Shown here piece after piece: positions 26,889-36,494 of a stretch of DNA of 64,000 bases (its first letter is position 1; every line of letters starts with the position of its first letter). The notes under the pieces are model-generated. The model saw only the letters and a program-made list of their open reading frames with translations, was not told the origin of the DNA and did not search any database. The stretch comes from Pasteurella multocida subsp. multocida OH4807 (lineage in GTDB: Bacteria > Pseudomonadota > Gammaproteobacteria > Enterobacterales > Pasteurellaceae). The DNA lies in assembly GCA_000973525.1 (NCBI GenBank), contig CP004391.1:186001-250000 (forward strand), written 5' to 3'. The translations under genes and the position numbers were made by a program.

Positions 26889-27934
26889 GCCATAGATTTA
26901 GGTACTCCGCCAGTCATCCATTTATTTGCTGCTGCACGGGTGTTATCAATAGTCACGTGGCGTGGAATACCGTATTTGTAAATCACATCCATTAGTGAGT
27001 AGCGGATGCTGTCTGTGTTTTCACTGACATCACAGCGATAACCTAGAATTTTGCGAGTGCGAATATCTTGCCAGAACCACGTTTTCGGGCGGACAATTTC
27101 GCCGTTTTTCCATTTCACAAATACGTTATGTAGATAGCCGTCACCGTTAATCCATTCCATTGCTTGAATATCAGCAACAGAACGCTGTAATGCAGGCACT
27201 AGTTTGGTAAGTGCGTTTTCGCCATAACGTTTTAATACAATGACTTCATAAGGCACTTCGTTTTCCACTTTGCGTTGAACGGTTTGACGGCTTGGAATAG
27301 TCCAACCCATTTCTTTAGCAGCACGAGTTAAACGTTCATAACAAGCAGCAATTGTTGGGCGTTCAAGGCGTAAATAATCCGCAAGGAAGTAATCCCACGC
27401 TTCAATATCAAAATCCGCTTTTTCTTTTGCTGTTTTGCCCGTTCGTTTAAGCAACACCGCAAGCCAGTCGGATTGTTCAAAATCACGCACTTTGTAGTAC
27501 CAATTTTTTAACGAGCCCACAGAGATGTCTTGTGCTTTCGCCACAAGCTCCAACGCCTCCATCAGTGGTGTTTTTGAATCAACAAAATTTTGCACCGCAA
27601 CAACAGCGAGATATTTTTTCTTGGCTTTGCTTTTTTGAACGTTGTTTGCTTTGTCGAACGGTTGCCAAATTGCAGCAGATAAATAACGTTCTGCGGTGGT
27701 TTGTTCTTGAGTAGGTAGCTCTTCAGATGAAAGTGATTTGGCAAAACGGAATTTAATCTCGTCTTGAACGTTTTTTGGTAAAGATGAAAGTGCATATTCC
27801 AAGCCACCACCTTTAACCCCTTTCTTAGGTTGTGAAACCCAGTTTTGCTGCTTTGCTAATCGATTAATATTGCTTGGGTGAATGGATAATCCACCAATTC
27901 CAGCAAGCTCTTTCGCACTAAACCATAGTTTCAT
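26846..27934 (-). pseudogene. Truncated Mu transposase A
   Basis: Mu A cuts and joins the phage ends. This frame has the N-terminal winged-helix domain (WFSAKELAGIGGLSIHPSNI) and part of the DDE core. The first catalytic Asp is in WINGDGYLHNVFVKW and the second in HVTIDNTRAAANKW. It breaks off right after WMTGGVPK, before the catalytic Glu, and runs 16 codons into endolysin DNA in the wrong frame. About half of the usual length (roughly 660-690 residues) is missing, so the element cannot transpose by itself. I prefer the ATG at 27934 (AAGGA spacing); 27943 is possible. Confidence 0.88.
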
Positions 27935-27945
27935 TTGAACCATCC

Positions 27946-28176
27946 TTAGTCTTGATAACGACTTGGCCAGATTTCACGTGGATGTTTACCAAGTGCCTCT
28001 GCAATAATCTGTTCACCGCGTGGATAGCGTTTATCAAAGGCATTTCGTAGAGTAGTTTTTGCCAATCCGTTTTTAATCCCTAATTGAGCCAATGAAATCC
28101 CTTTCTTAATCAATTCAGCGCGAATATCTGCACGATGCATATCATTATTTCTTTTCTTTTCTGTCATTTTGTGCAA
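27946..28176 (-). CDS. ner: Ner-like DNA-binding protein (Mu early regulator)
   Basis: A 76-residue helix-turn-helix protein of the Ner/Nlp/SfsB type: RADIRAELIKKGISLAQLGI, LAKTTLRNAFDKRYPRGEQI, IAEALGKHPREIWPSRY. Ner lowers early transcription and repressor synthesis in Mu. It is divergent from repressor c across a 200-bp region with palindromic operators, as in Mu. It looks intact. Confidence 0.88.
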   Translation of the reverse strand: MHKMTEKKRNNDMHRADIRAELIKKGISLAQLGIKNGLAKTTLRNAFDKRYPRGEQIIAEALGKHPREIWPSRYQD

Positions 28177-28216
28177 TCCTTAAAGATTAGTTAATCGACT
28201 ACGCTAAGATGTACTT

Positions 28217-28363
28217 AATCATCTATGATTTGAAATATATTATGAAATCCTTTTTAAATCAATAGATGATTTGATAAAAATTTACAGAATCTTTGATTTT
28301 ATTTTGTAACTTATTGATTTATTTAAACTTAATCATATAAATTTTTTTAAATCATTTTTGATT
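28217..28363. promoter_or_regulatory. Operator region between ner and repressor c
   Basis: AT-rich stretch with three palindromic AATCA-N4/5-TGATT sites: AATCATCTATGATT (28217-28230), AATCAATAGATGATT (28257-28271) and AATCATTTTTGATT (28350-28363). They sit between the divergent ner and c genes and are probably repressor or Ner binding sites. In Mu the operator also enhances transposition. Confidence 0.6.
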
Positions 28364-28377
28364 AAGAAGGGAAATTT

Positions 28378-29055
28378 ATGAAATCATCAAAAGAGTGGTA
28401 TAGTGCCAAAGAACTTGAAGGATTAGATGGTTTACCTTCACACGCTACCAACATTACAAGAAAGGCTAAAAATCAAGGTTGGATATCTAGAGATGCTAAA
28501 GGAGTTAAAGGCGGTGGTTTGGAATACCATATTTCAAGTCTGCCCCCAGAAACACTAGCTGCGTTAGGTATTAACCATATAAATTCAACAACCAATAAAC
28601 AAGCAATCTTTGAAAACACAGCTGAATACACGACAGATGATGGGTTTGAGTTCATTGAAGATTGCAGAAACGTCTTAATATCAGCTGGATATGGCGCAGA
28701 AAATACAGGCTACATACCAAGAAGAATGACTAAGATAGAGCGCTCTTGGTTAATCCAGCGCGGTTTAAAAGCAGAAAATTGTGCTCTTTTCTTGATTAGT
28801 GGTGAAAGTATGAAACCAACACTTAATGATGGTGAAGAGGTTGTTGTTGATAGATCTAAGACGATACTTAAAGAAGGCAAGATCTTTATATTCAATCATA
28901 GTGGATATATTTTAGCTAAAAAAGTTCAAGTAACATATGATGGCATTGCATTAATTAGCGATAACCCAACATATACACCAATTGTGCTGTCTAGAGATGA
29001 AGCAAACAAACTTTTAGTTATCGGACAAGTTGTTCGCAGTTATCGTGACTTTTAG
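28378..29055 (+). CDS. Mu-type repressor c with LexA-like S24 domain
   Basis: A 225-residue repressor. The N-terminal domain (WYSAKELEGLDGLPSHATNI, KGVKGGGLEYHISSLP) is the same winged-helix type as the MuA N-terminus in this remnant, so both probably bind the same operator. The C-terminal S24 domain has the catalytic Ser in LISGESMKPTL and the Lys in YILAKKVQV, so it could self-cleave on DNA damage; classical Mu c lacks such a domain. An AAGAAGGGAAATTT site precedes the ATG. Intact, hence the cell may still be immune to related phages. Confidence 0.88.
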   Translation: MKSSKEWYSAKELEGLDGLPSHATNITRKAKNQGWISRDAKGVKGGGLEYHISSLPPETLAALGINHINSTTNKQAIFENTAEYTTDDGFEFIEDCRNVLISAGYGAENTGYIPRRMTKIERSWLIQRGLKAENCALFLISGESMKPTLNDGEEVVVDRSKTILKEGKIFIFNHSGYILAKKVQVTYDGIALISDNPTYTPIVLSRDEANKLLVIGQVVRSYRDF

Positions 29056-29095
29056 AATTTAAACAGGCTTTAAACACATTTAAATGAACTGCCCA

Positions 29096-29155
29096 ATTTC
29101 TTAATTTTGGCGGTTCATTTTCTGCTTTTACCTTCATTTTTTCGCAATTCACCAC
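29096..29155. promoter_or_regulatory. Left-end MuA-type sites L2/L3 (displaced)
   Basis: On the minus strand, GAACCGCCAAAATTAAGAAA (29097-29116) is nearly the same as GAATCACCAGAATTAAGAAA at the left terminus (29642-29661). A second copy with core AATTGCGAAAA lies at 29137-29155. Subtracting the 372-bp gp27 insertion puts them about 140 and 180 bp from the terminus, close to the Mu L2 and L3 positions. Confidence 0.55.
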
Positions 29156-29172
29156 TTTCTGATTTCAAGCCA

Positions 29173-29197
29173 ATAAAAAAAGGGACTTGCTAGTCCC
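29173..29197 (-). terminator. Terminator of the gp27-like gene
   Basis: GGGACTAGCAAGTCCC hairpin (minus strand) followed by T7. It isolates the gp27-like gene from repressor c, which is convergent. Confidence 0.75.
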
Positions 29198-29204
29198 ATC
29201 ATTT

Positions 29205-29216
29205 TTATTGTTCCGA
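29205..29216. repeat. 12-bp direct repeat flanking gp27-like gene (copy 1)
   Basis: TTATTGTTCCGA, identical to 29577-29588; the two copies bracket the gp27-like gene, 372 bp apart. Confidence 0.7.
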
Positions 29217-29534
29217 TATTTCCCGAATACGGTTTAGAATTTCTTGCTTACGATATTCCAACCGCCCAAGCTCTTTATATAGTAAATCGAGATTGCTATC
29301 GCAAGCGGTTAGACTTGCATAAAGCTTAAATGAGCCTGACACGCCATTATGTCCATTAATTGCTTTTAATTCCTTGATATAACGGTGCATAGCCGTCTTT
29401 GATGTTTTATAGCCTTGTTCTTTAAACCAATCAGCCAACCGTTTCGCATCACCATAATTTGCTTCTATGATACGCTGATTCAATTCATAGATCGCCTCTT
29501 CAGGCACATCAGATAAAAATGAAACTCGTCCCAT
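29205..29534 (-). CDS. Mu gp27-like small terminase (DUF3486)
   Basis: A 109-residue protein starting at the ATG at 29534 after AAGGAG. MGRVSFLSDVPEEAIYELNQ and DWFKEQGYKTSKTAMHRYIK, followed by a C-terminal helical tail (LGRLEYRKQEILNRIREISE), match the DUF3486/Mu gp27 family, the small terminase subunit that picks phage DNA for packaging. It is in the wrong place: Mu relatives keep it in the late region before the large terminase, whereas here it stands alone between the left end and repressor c, with its own ribosome-binding site and terminator, between two 12-bp direct repeats. Confidence 0.75.
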   Translation of the reverse strand: MGRVSFLSDVPEEAIYELNQRIIEANYGDAKRLADWFKEQGYKTSKTAMHRYIKELKAINGHNGVSGSFKLYASLTACDSNLDLLYKELGRLEYRKQEILNRIREISEQ

Positions 29535-29576
29535 TTTATTCTCCTTATGCTGTTTCATTAATTCCATTTTATCCCG

Positions 29577-29588
29577 TTATTGTTCCGA
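29577..29588. repeat. 12-bp direct repeat flanking gp27-like gene (copy 2)
   Basis: TTATTGTTCCGA, second copy, 45 bp upstream of the gp27-like start on the minus strand. Confidence 0.7.
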
Positions 29589-29659
29589 ATACAAGACCCG
29601 TTTAATTTCGTAAATTACAACAAAATTCCTATTTATTTTTATTTCTTAATTCTGGTGAT

Positions 29660-31729
29660 TCATAGCACTCGCTTTAAGGCAATAGAACGTTCTTCTACCA
29701 GTTTTTTCGCTTTTTTCAACTCATTAATTTCTTGTAATAATTCTTGTTCTCGACAACTATTCAAGTACTCTCGCTGTATTGGTGTAATATAGGCTTTGAA
29801 TTTTCCTTCTTCTAAACGTGCCATGTCTTGTAAACGACAACCACGTAACCGTAACCACTCTGCCTGTTTTTGTGTACGTAGCCAAACGGTGGTTTCTGCT
29901 TGTAACATTTCAAGCAAAAATAAATCGGCAATATCTTCTTTTAACCAATCTGATAACAATCGCCATTGACGTAAAATGCTCTCATGAGCAAATTCAACCG
30001 TAATACCTTGTTCATTATGATGCCGTCCCTTCTTATCTAAAAACTGTACATTATAGTCTTTTGTTAATAAGCGACTTTCCACTAAACTATCAATAAGTGG
30101 ACGAACATCCTCAGGAAAATCAACATAATGAGCAACTTTACGGTATGGCTGGTGTGTTTTAACATCAATGCTAGCTAAATATGGAATAAAGGCACGACGT
30201 AATAACGCTAGGCGTCCTTTATTTGATTTAGGCAAGCGAGGATCTTGTTGTGCATTAGTTAATGCCTCGTCAATCGCAATCGAAACAGCACCTTGTAATC
30301 CACCTAAACCTGAATGTTGCTGTGTATTTTCATCTTGGAAAATTAAATATTCTTTTAATTCTAATTTTCCATTATTACCATAATCTAAATATAAACGTTC
30401 TAAAGTAAAGGCAAGCAATGGTAACGCATCCTTTCCACCATCTTGTTCCAAGTCTTTTAATAAGCGATCAGTTAATTGAGGATCAATCCAAAGTGGCTTT
30501 TGCGTTTTTTCTAATAACTTTGCAGGTCCCTCTATAATTTGTTGATAAGCGCCTCTCGCAATAGGCGGTAAAGAGAAAGGAAACTGGTTAATACCTTCAA
30601 GCTTTTCTGCAATTTGTAATGAAGAATAGGCATCAGTACGAATAGTCGATAACACCATGACATCAAGTTCATGACAAGTGATAAGCTCAGCTAACAATTC
30701 TAAAAACAAGTTAGTTTCTGCATTATAAGAAGTGAAAAGCTCCTCAGCTTGGTCAATTGTGATCACAAGTGTAGGCAGATGTGACGCTTGTTGAAACTCT
30801 AGTCCTGTTCGAGTTTGTTTCACCGCAGAAACAAGTAACGCTTTTAGCTCTTTATACCCCTCTTTTTTCATTACCATTGCTGAAATAGCTTGTCTTGTAG
30901 ATTGCATTTTTAAGCTATTACAAAAAAGCATCAATGCTTCAATCAAGCCTTTTTCACCGTTTAATACGGATTGATTCGGGCGTATCAAAGGCAAAACGAT
31001 AAAATCTTGTTGTAAACGGGCCAAACGAGGCAATATCCCTGCACGTAAGAAAGAAGACTTACCTGAACCAGATGCGCCTTGTATAGCAATGAAGCGAATA
31101 TTGGTGGTATCACGTAGACGCTGTAATTCCGACATTAACGCTTTAATTGCTCCATCTCGTCCAAATAACAGACCCGCATCTTCAAATTCAAGCGGTTTCA
31201 GTCCTTTATAAGGACTCGGTGGATCACTATATTGTGATAAAGGTGGCCATTGGAAAAAATCAGAATGGAGACCTGCATAAGTGAGACCTCGCTTTAAACT
31301 ATTTAATCCTATTTGACTAAACGATACCATACAGGATTGTCCTGAAGGTAATAATATGGGAATACTGACTTTAGGATGACCGATTTCTAAATTACCAATA
31401 TTCCATTTATCTAAAATAGCATAAGGGATACAGTATTGAGTTGGTGACTTGATAATTAAAGGAAAAATCGGCTTGTTTAGTACCTCTGCCATTTGGTATT
31501 CAAATAAACAATGTGATGAACTTAGCCAACTATCGGAAATAAGTAAGATCATGCCTTCACATTCATTGATAGAATTATTTAGTTTTTTTCGCCACTTTTC
31601 TCCAACTTGAATACCATTATTGGGATCTAGATCAAGAAACAGCGACCAGCCCAATTCACTCAACCAATTATATAAAGCAATCGCTTCAGCATTATCTACA
31701 CTCGAATGGCTAATAAATAATTGAGTCAT
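29660..31729 (-). pseudogene. TIR-STAND NTPase, N-terminal 687 codons of a gene split by a Mu-like prophage
   Basis: The N-terminus is a TIR domain (MTQLFISHSSVDNAEAIALY) with the likely NADase glutamate E77 in SSSHCLFEYQMAEV. Next is a STAND-type NTPase: Walker A GASGSGKSSFLRA at about 218-230, Walker B LVITIDQAEELF, then winged-helix-like segments and a coiled coil. The frame runs into phage DNA after ALKRV and stops at a TGA given by the phage end (29660). Joined to 19857-21485 it would be 1229 residues with a membrane anchor and TPR array. TIR-STAND proteins are immune effectors that deplete NAD or make nucleotide signals. The truncated form keeps both enzymatic domains and might still act. 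Confidence 0.85.
29668..29672. repeat. Target-site duplication, left copy (Mu-like prophage)
   Basis: CTCGC, matching 21485-21489. It lies in the codons AAG CGA GTG of the interrupted TIR-STAND gene. Confidence 0.8.
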
Positions 31730-31819
31730 GATTAAATTTCCTTATATAAATATATCCTATTAAGTCACATAAATAATCACTACATATCGGAACTGTAGTA
31801 AAACACGAAACAAGACTAT

Positions 31820-33655
31820 TTATTCAGTTAACTTCACTAAGTGATAATGTTGACGAACCATTGGTTGTGCTAAAATAAAGGGAATTAAGCGGATCATGCT
31901 TTCATCTTTGTGTTTTTCTTGTTCTGGAAGCCTATCAAATGGTGTGAGACTGCTATTTAACTGGCGTTTTTCATCATTTTTTTCGGCATATAACCACCCA
32001 TCTGTCAAACGTTCTTGATAAAAACGTTGATGTTCCAATTTCAATAACTGCACTAAATATTGCTGAATTGCACAATTCAGTTCAGCTATCAACAATTCAT
32101 CGAAGCGACTCTCTTTCTGATAAACTAGCTCAAAACCCAATTCTCTTAATTTAATAAAGAGATGATCCGCTGCACAGCGGCTAGAATGACGAAATCCCTC
32201 AGCTAAAGACTCACGCCAATGCCTATTTGCGGATTCAATATTTTCCAAAAAAGCATGTGCAAATTTAGGGCCAAACTCCACCGACTTAATTGAAGGAAAC
32301 TGTCGACTATGGATTGTTTGATAAGCCGTATGAATACTTAGTGACAAGACATCATGAGAGCGTTCATAAGGGTAATTTATGTTACTTTGAATAATCGAAA
32401 AATAATAAATATCCTGATTCTCTATACTATTTTTCTGAATTGCATCATTCAATTTTTCAATATCATTGAGTGCTTTTCCCGCAAAACAAGCAGTCAAACT
32501 TGATTTTACCTGAAGTGCAGTCAACCCTTGACTGACTTTATACAGCGTTTCAAAAACAACATAATCATTTTCATCCACAATATAAATGTGATTAAAATGC
32601 CCATACTGCATCATCACATCAGCCAATAATGCGGGGGAAATATGTGTTTCTCGACAAGAATAATATCTAACATATACAGGTAAAACCCCTCCCCCATAAA
32701 TATGCTTATTTTGATTTTCTTTTAATAAAACAGGATTTTCTTGTAAAAATTGCTCATATTGTTCGGCAGATTGACTAAAAATACTTAAATGAATCTCACT
32801 TATATTCAAATACACGCAATTACGCATAATGTTTAATACTAATTGAGGTGTTAAACGCCCATAACCCACAATACCAATATGCAATACACCATTTGATAGT
32901 AATGAACTATAAGGAAGGGGTGGACGTAATTGCAAAAGTAACCGTGCGGCACTATGAATTGCATTCCCCCAAATAATTTCACCATGTTGAGAGCGATATT
33001 GTTGGAAAAGTCGCTCTTGACTGGCAATACGTAACATCAATTGGTTGGTCATATTAATTAAGAGCCGCGGTTTTCTATCGCGTCGACTGAAAAATGGGAT
33101 AATCGATTTTGCTAATGCAATATTCATTTCGTCGCGTTGAGCAACAAGATAAATCACATCTGCTGATTTTAAATTTAAACTTTTTAAATCACTAAAAGCG
33201 ATCTCAGGAAAATGTAATAATCGATAATTTTGATTTGGTAATTCATCGTAGTAAGGAATGCCCTCTAAAGAAATATCAACAAATAACTTTTTTCCAGGAT
33301 AATTTATAAAAATACTTGAAATAACGGCTGATCGTGTTGTACCAATCATAACCATACGAGCAGGGCATAATTTAAGCGTTAAAAAAGTGAGTTTTTGCCC
33401 AATAATTTGTAGAAATAATTTAATTACAGCAACAATAGTAAATAATGGTAAAGCAAAACGTGCTAATTCCACTTGCCAATTTGGAACATGAATATCCCCA
33501 TTAATGACAATCAGCTTAATGCTGCTATATACTGCATCAGTAAAAGAAAGATGATATTCATGATACCCCCATACCCCAACACAAAAGAATATACTCAAAA
33601 GAAAGTAGAGTGCATAACCCTTATTTTGCGTTCTACGTTTTAATTGATTCATCAT
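31820..33655 (-). CDS. Two-TM channel-like protein with Rossmann (RCK/TrkA-N-like) domains and C-terminal RyR domain
   Basis: A 611-residue membrane protein. Two transmembrane helices (about 14-32 and 64-86) flank a segment, FTDAVYSSIKLIVINGDI, placed like a K+-channel pore loop but without the TVGYG filter. Cytoplasmic nucleotide-binding folds follow: one from about residue 99 (ARMVMIGTTRSAV), another at 258-275 (LHIGIVGYGRLTPQLVL). The C-terminus (about 537-598) is a RyR domain: LEHQRFYQERLTDGWLYAEK and SLTPFDRLPEQEKHKDESMI. It lies 90 bp upstream of the TIR-STAND gene, same strand. RyR domains are predicted sensors of small nucleotide-derived ligands, so the pair could be a signal-gated channel system. 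Confidence 0.75.
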   Translation of the reverse strand: MMNQLKRRTQNKGYALYFLLSIFFCVGVWGYHEYHLSFTDAVYSSIKLIVINGDIHVPNWQVELARFALPLFTIVAVIKLFLQIIGQKLTFLTLKLCPARMVMIGTTRSAVISSIFINYPGKKLFVDISLEGIPYYDELPNQNYRLLHFPEIAFSDLKSLNLKSADVIYLVAQRDEMNIALAKSIIPFFSRRDRKPRLLINMTNQLMLRIASQERLFQQYRSQHGEIIWGNAIHSAARLLLQLRPPLPYSSLLSNGVLHIGIVGYGRLTPQLVLNIMRNCVYLNISEIHLSIFSQSAEQYEQFLQENPVLLKENQNKHIYGGGVLPVYVRYYSCRETHISPALLADVMMQYGHFNHIYIVDENDYVVFETLYKVSQGLTALQVKSSLTACFAGKALNDIEKLNDAIQKNSIENQDIYYFSIIQSNINYPYERSHDVLSLSIHTAYQTIHSRQFPSIKSVEFGPKFAHAFLENIESANRHWRESLAEGFRHSSRCAADHLFIKLRELGFELVYQKESRFDELLIAELNCAIQQYLVQLLKLEHQRFYQERLTDGWLYAEKNDEKRQLNSSLTPFDRLPEQEKHKDESMIRLIPFILAQPMVRQHYHLVKLTE

Positions 33656-33805
33656 ATCTGATTTATATTAGAAAAAGTAACAAGTTATTGAAAAATTAGA
33701 AAGGGATTTGAAATACCCACAAAAAAATCAGGGTCGCGATTATAATCAAAAATAAGAATGAAAGACAAACAATTTATAATAAATTTAATTTATTTAATTT
33801 AATAA

Positions 33806-33841
33806 AAAAATGATTATATTTCATGAAATATAATCATTTTT
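33806..33841 (-). terminator. rsmI terminator
   Basis: Perfect inverted repeat: AAAAATGATTATATTTC (33806-33822) with its complement, ending in T5 on the strand of rsmI. Confidence 0.75.
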
Positions 33842-33852
33842 ATAGCGAAAAC

Positions 33853-34698
33853 TTAATCTAAATGCTCGAGCGCATATTGATACAAAAAGTTCTTTTTATA
33901 ATGATAAATTTCGGCCACTATTGATGCTGCTTTTTTTAGTGGTAATTCTTGGCTAATTAATTTCAATGCTTTAATTGCCTGAGGATCAATTTCATCTGCT
34001 TGTGTTAGAACTTGTCCTTCAATAATTAATACCATCTCACCTTTTGTTCTATTAGCCTCTTGCTGTAGCCATTGATGTAAATTTGTCACCGTATCGCCAA
34101 TAATTGTTTCCCAAGTTTTTGTCATTTCTCGGGCTAACACAACATAGCGCTCCGCTCCAAAGATTTTTTCTATATCGCTTAACGTATCTAAAATGCGGTG
34201 GGTAGATTCATAAAAGATTAATGTGCGCGTTTCTTGAGCAAGATCTTGTAATTTGTCACATCTTGCTTTGCTTTTCGCAGGTAAAAAACCTTCAAAACAA
34301 AAGCGGTCTGATGCGATCCCCGAAGCACAAAGTGCCGTAATCGCTGCACAAGCGCCTGGTAAAGGAACGACCTGGATACCAGCTTGACGACATTGACGAA
34401 CGAGATGAAAACCAGGATCACTAATTAATGGTGTTCCTGCATCAGAAATGAGTGCAATCGTTGTACCTTGCTGTAATTTTTCGACTAAAAGTCGCGCTTT
34501 TTGTTGTTCGTTATGATCATGTAAGGCAAAGAAAGGTTTTTTAATGCCATAGTGGCTCAGCAACAATCCACTGCGTCGAGTGTCTTCTGCTGCTACCAAA
34601 TCAACTTGCGAGAGAATCGTTAAAGCACGCTGTGTAATATCTTGTAAATTCCCTATTGGCGTGGCGACAATATATAAAATTCCTGTTAAATTATTCAT
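33853..34698 (-). CDS. rsmI: 16S rRNA (cytidine1402-2'-O)-methyltransferase
   Basis: RsmI methylates the ribose of C1402 in the decoding centre. The 281-residue tetrapyrrole-methylase-fold protein starts with [20 protein letters not shown], has [17 protein letters not shown], and [19 protein letters not shown], the SAM-site signature. It is divergent from lpoA, the usual arrangement in gamma-proteobacteria. Confidence 0.96.
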   Translation of the reverse strand: MNNLTGILYIVATPIGNLQDITQRALTILSQVDLVAAEDTRRSGLLLSHYGIKKPFFALHDHNEQQKARLLVEKLQQGTTIALISDAGTPLISDPGFHLVRQCRQAGIQVVPLPGACAAITALCASGIASDRFCFEGFLPAKSKARCDKLQDLAQETRTLIFYESTHRILDTLSDIEKIFGAERYVVLAREMTKTWETIIGDTVTNLHQWLQQEANRTKGEMVLIIEGQVLTQADEIDPQAIKALKLISQELPLKKAASIVAEIYHYKKNFLYQYALEHLD

Positions 34699-34774
34699 TT
34701 GAGACTTCTTTTATTTGCTTTTAATCAGTGAGATAAGTAAGATCGTTTCATTGTTGTTAACAAACGGAGTAATC

Positions 34775-36493
34775 ATGACTATTCTATTACAACACATTAA
34801 TTTAAAAAATCGATTAATGCCTTTTTTCTTCACTCTTTTCCTCGCAAGTTGTACGACATTATTTGATAGCGGCTCAACAAACATGCTAAAAAGTGATGCC
34901 AATGCCAGCTCTGACTTCTACATGAATAAAGTTTATCAAATGCAAAATCCACAAGAGCAACAGACTTATAAACTCTTAGCTGCTCGCGTCTTGATTACGG
35001 AAAATAAATTGCCACAAGCACAAGCATTACTCGCTGAGTTAAAGGATTTAACTGATGAGCAATTAATTGACAAATCTATTCTTGATGCACAAATTTCTGC
35101 AGTAAAACAACAAAATACCCTGGCAGAGAATCAATTGAATTTGATCAATCTTGCACAATTAAGTGCCGCTCAAACAGCTCGCTATTATGATATTGCTGCT
35201 CGAATTGCTGAGAATCGCTATGATGTAATAGAAGCAGTGAAAGCAAGAATCAAAATGGATCATTATTTATCCGATATCCCACGAAAACAGGCTAATATTG
35301 ACCGCACTTGGACCTTATTGCGCAACGCAAACAGAGGAATCATCAACAACACCTCTGCAGCAGGCGATGCGGCATTGGGGGGATGGTTAGCCTTAACCCG
35401 TACATATAATGAAAATCTCAATAATCCTGCACAATTAAGTCAAGCGATTCAACAGTGGAAGTCTTCTTATTCAACACATTCCGCTGCTTATCTCTTTCCA
35501 ACAGAGCTACAAGGATTATTCAATTTCCAACAAACTAACTTTTCACAAGTGGCACTCTTATTACCGTTAAGTGGTAATGCACAACTGATTGGCAATACAA
35601 TCAAAGCTGGATTTGATGCAGCTAAAAATAATATAGGTACACAAGTACAAGTATTTGACACAATGACCACGCCTGTAGATGCAATTCTTGAGCAAGTAAA
35701 ACAAGCAGGCATCAAAACTGTCGTCGGTCCACTTTTAAAACAAAATGTCGATACAATTTTAGCAAATCCTAGTACAGTACAAGGGCTTGATGTATTGACG
35801 TTAAACTCTACTTCAAATGAACGCACTATAGGGCAACTCTGCTATTACGGACTTTCACCTGAGGATGAAGCAGAATCAGCTGCCAATAAAATGTGGCAAG
35901 ATGGTATCCGTAATCCATTTGTGTTCGTGCCACAAAATGATCTTGGTCGTCGAACCGCCTCAGCCTTTAATGTTCGTTGGCAACAATTAGCTGCAACCGA
36001 TGCCAATATCAAATTCTACACTCTCGCCGCAGATATTCTCTATAGCTTAGAAACGAGTAATCAACAAGAACAAGGAATTTATATCGTTGCCATGAGCGAT
36101 CAATTAGCAGAGATCAAAACAAATATCGATAATAGTGGAAAACAATTGAAACTCTATGCGAGTTCACGTAGTAATTCTGCCAATAATGGACCTGAGTATC
36201 GTTTGCTCATGGATGGGTTACAATTCAGTGATATTCCATTCTTTAAAGATGTCACGTCTGCTCAGTATAAAAAAATTGAGAAATTGACAAAAGGCGATTT
36301 TTCACTCATGCGTCTTTATGCAATGGGAGCCGATGCTTGGTTGCTTATCAACCACTTTAATGAATTACGTCAACTGCCAGGTTATGATATTGATGGGTTA
36401 ACTGGGAAATTGAGTGCGGGTTCAAATTGTAACATTGAACGAGATATGACGTGGTTCCAATATCAAAATGGCGGAATCATTTCATTGAACTAA
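34775..36493 (+). CDS. lpoA: Penicillin-binding protein activator LpoA
   Basis: LpoA is an outer-membrane lipoprotein that activates PBP1A from the periplasm. The ATG at 34775 follows CGGAG; the signal peptide ends in a lipobox LASC (Cys about residue 26). The N-terminal half is helical and TPR-like, and the C-terminal half ([20 protein letters not shown]) is a type-I periplasmic-binding fold. The 572-residue length matches Haemophilus LpoA. It heads the conserved lpoA-yraN-diaA-dolP cluster; yraN starts 1 bp after the stop. Confidence 0.95.
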   Translation: MTILLQHINLKNRLMPFFFTLFLASCTTLFDSGSTNMLKSDANASSDFYMNKVYQMQNPQEQQTYKLLAARVLITENKLPQAQALLAELKDLTDEQLIDKSILDAQISAVKQQNTLAENQLNLINLAQLSAAQTARYYDIAARIAENRYDVIEAVKARIKMDHYLSDIPRKQANIDRTWTLLRNANRGIINNTSAAGDAALGGWLALTRTYNENLNNPAQLSQAIQQWKSSYSTHSAAYLFPTELQGLFNFQQTNFSQVALLLPLSGNAQLIGNTIKAGFDAAKNNIGTQVQVFDTMTTPVDAILEQVKQAGIKTVVGPLLKQNVDTILANPSTVQGLDVLTLNSTSNERTIGQLCYYGLSPEDEAESAANKMWQDGIRNPFVFVPQNDLGRRTASAFNVRWQQLAATDANIKFYTLAADILYSLETSNQQEQGIYIVAMSDQLAEIKTNIDNSGKQLKLYASSRSNSANNGPEYRLLMDGLQFSDIPFFKDVTSAQYKKIEKLTKGDFSLMRLYAMGADAWLLINHFNELRQLPGYDIDGLTGKLSAGSNCNIERDMTWFQYQNGGIISLN

Positions 36494-36494
36494 G

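Larger units (their letters stand above)
21490..29667 (-). mobile_element. Mu-like prophage remnant (8178 bp), left end at 29667
   Basis: It is bounded by 5-bp direct repeats GCGAG (minus strand) and terminal sequences that align with each other. The left end on the minus strand is TGCTATGAATCACCAG-AATT and the right end on the plus strand is TATTGCACGCCACAAA-AATT, each with AATT at positions 17-20 and a GCGAAAA- or AAGAAAT-type MuA-site core. Gene content from the left end: terminase-like gp27, repressor c, ner, truncated transposase A, endolysin tail, then pieces of I, T, N, gp48, tail fibre genes. A full Mu relative is 35-40 kb, so most lytic genes are deleted. Terminal dinucleotides are TG and TA; the TA end departs from the usual TG. 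Confidence 0.88.
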
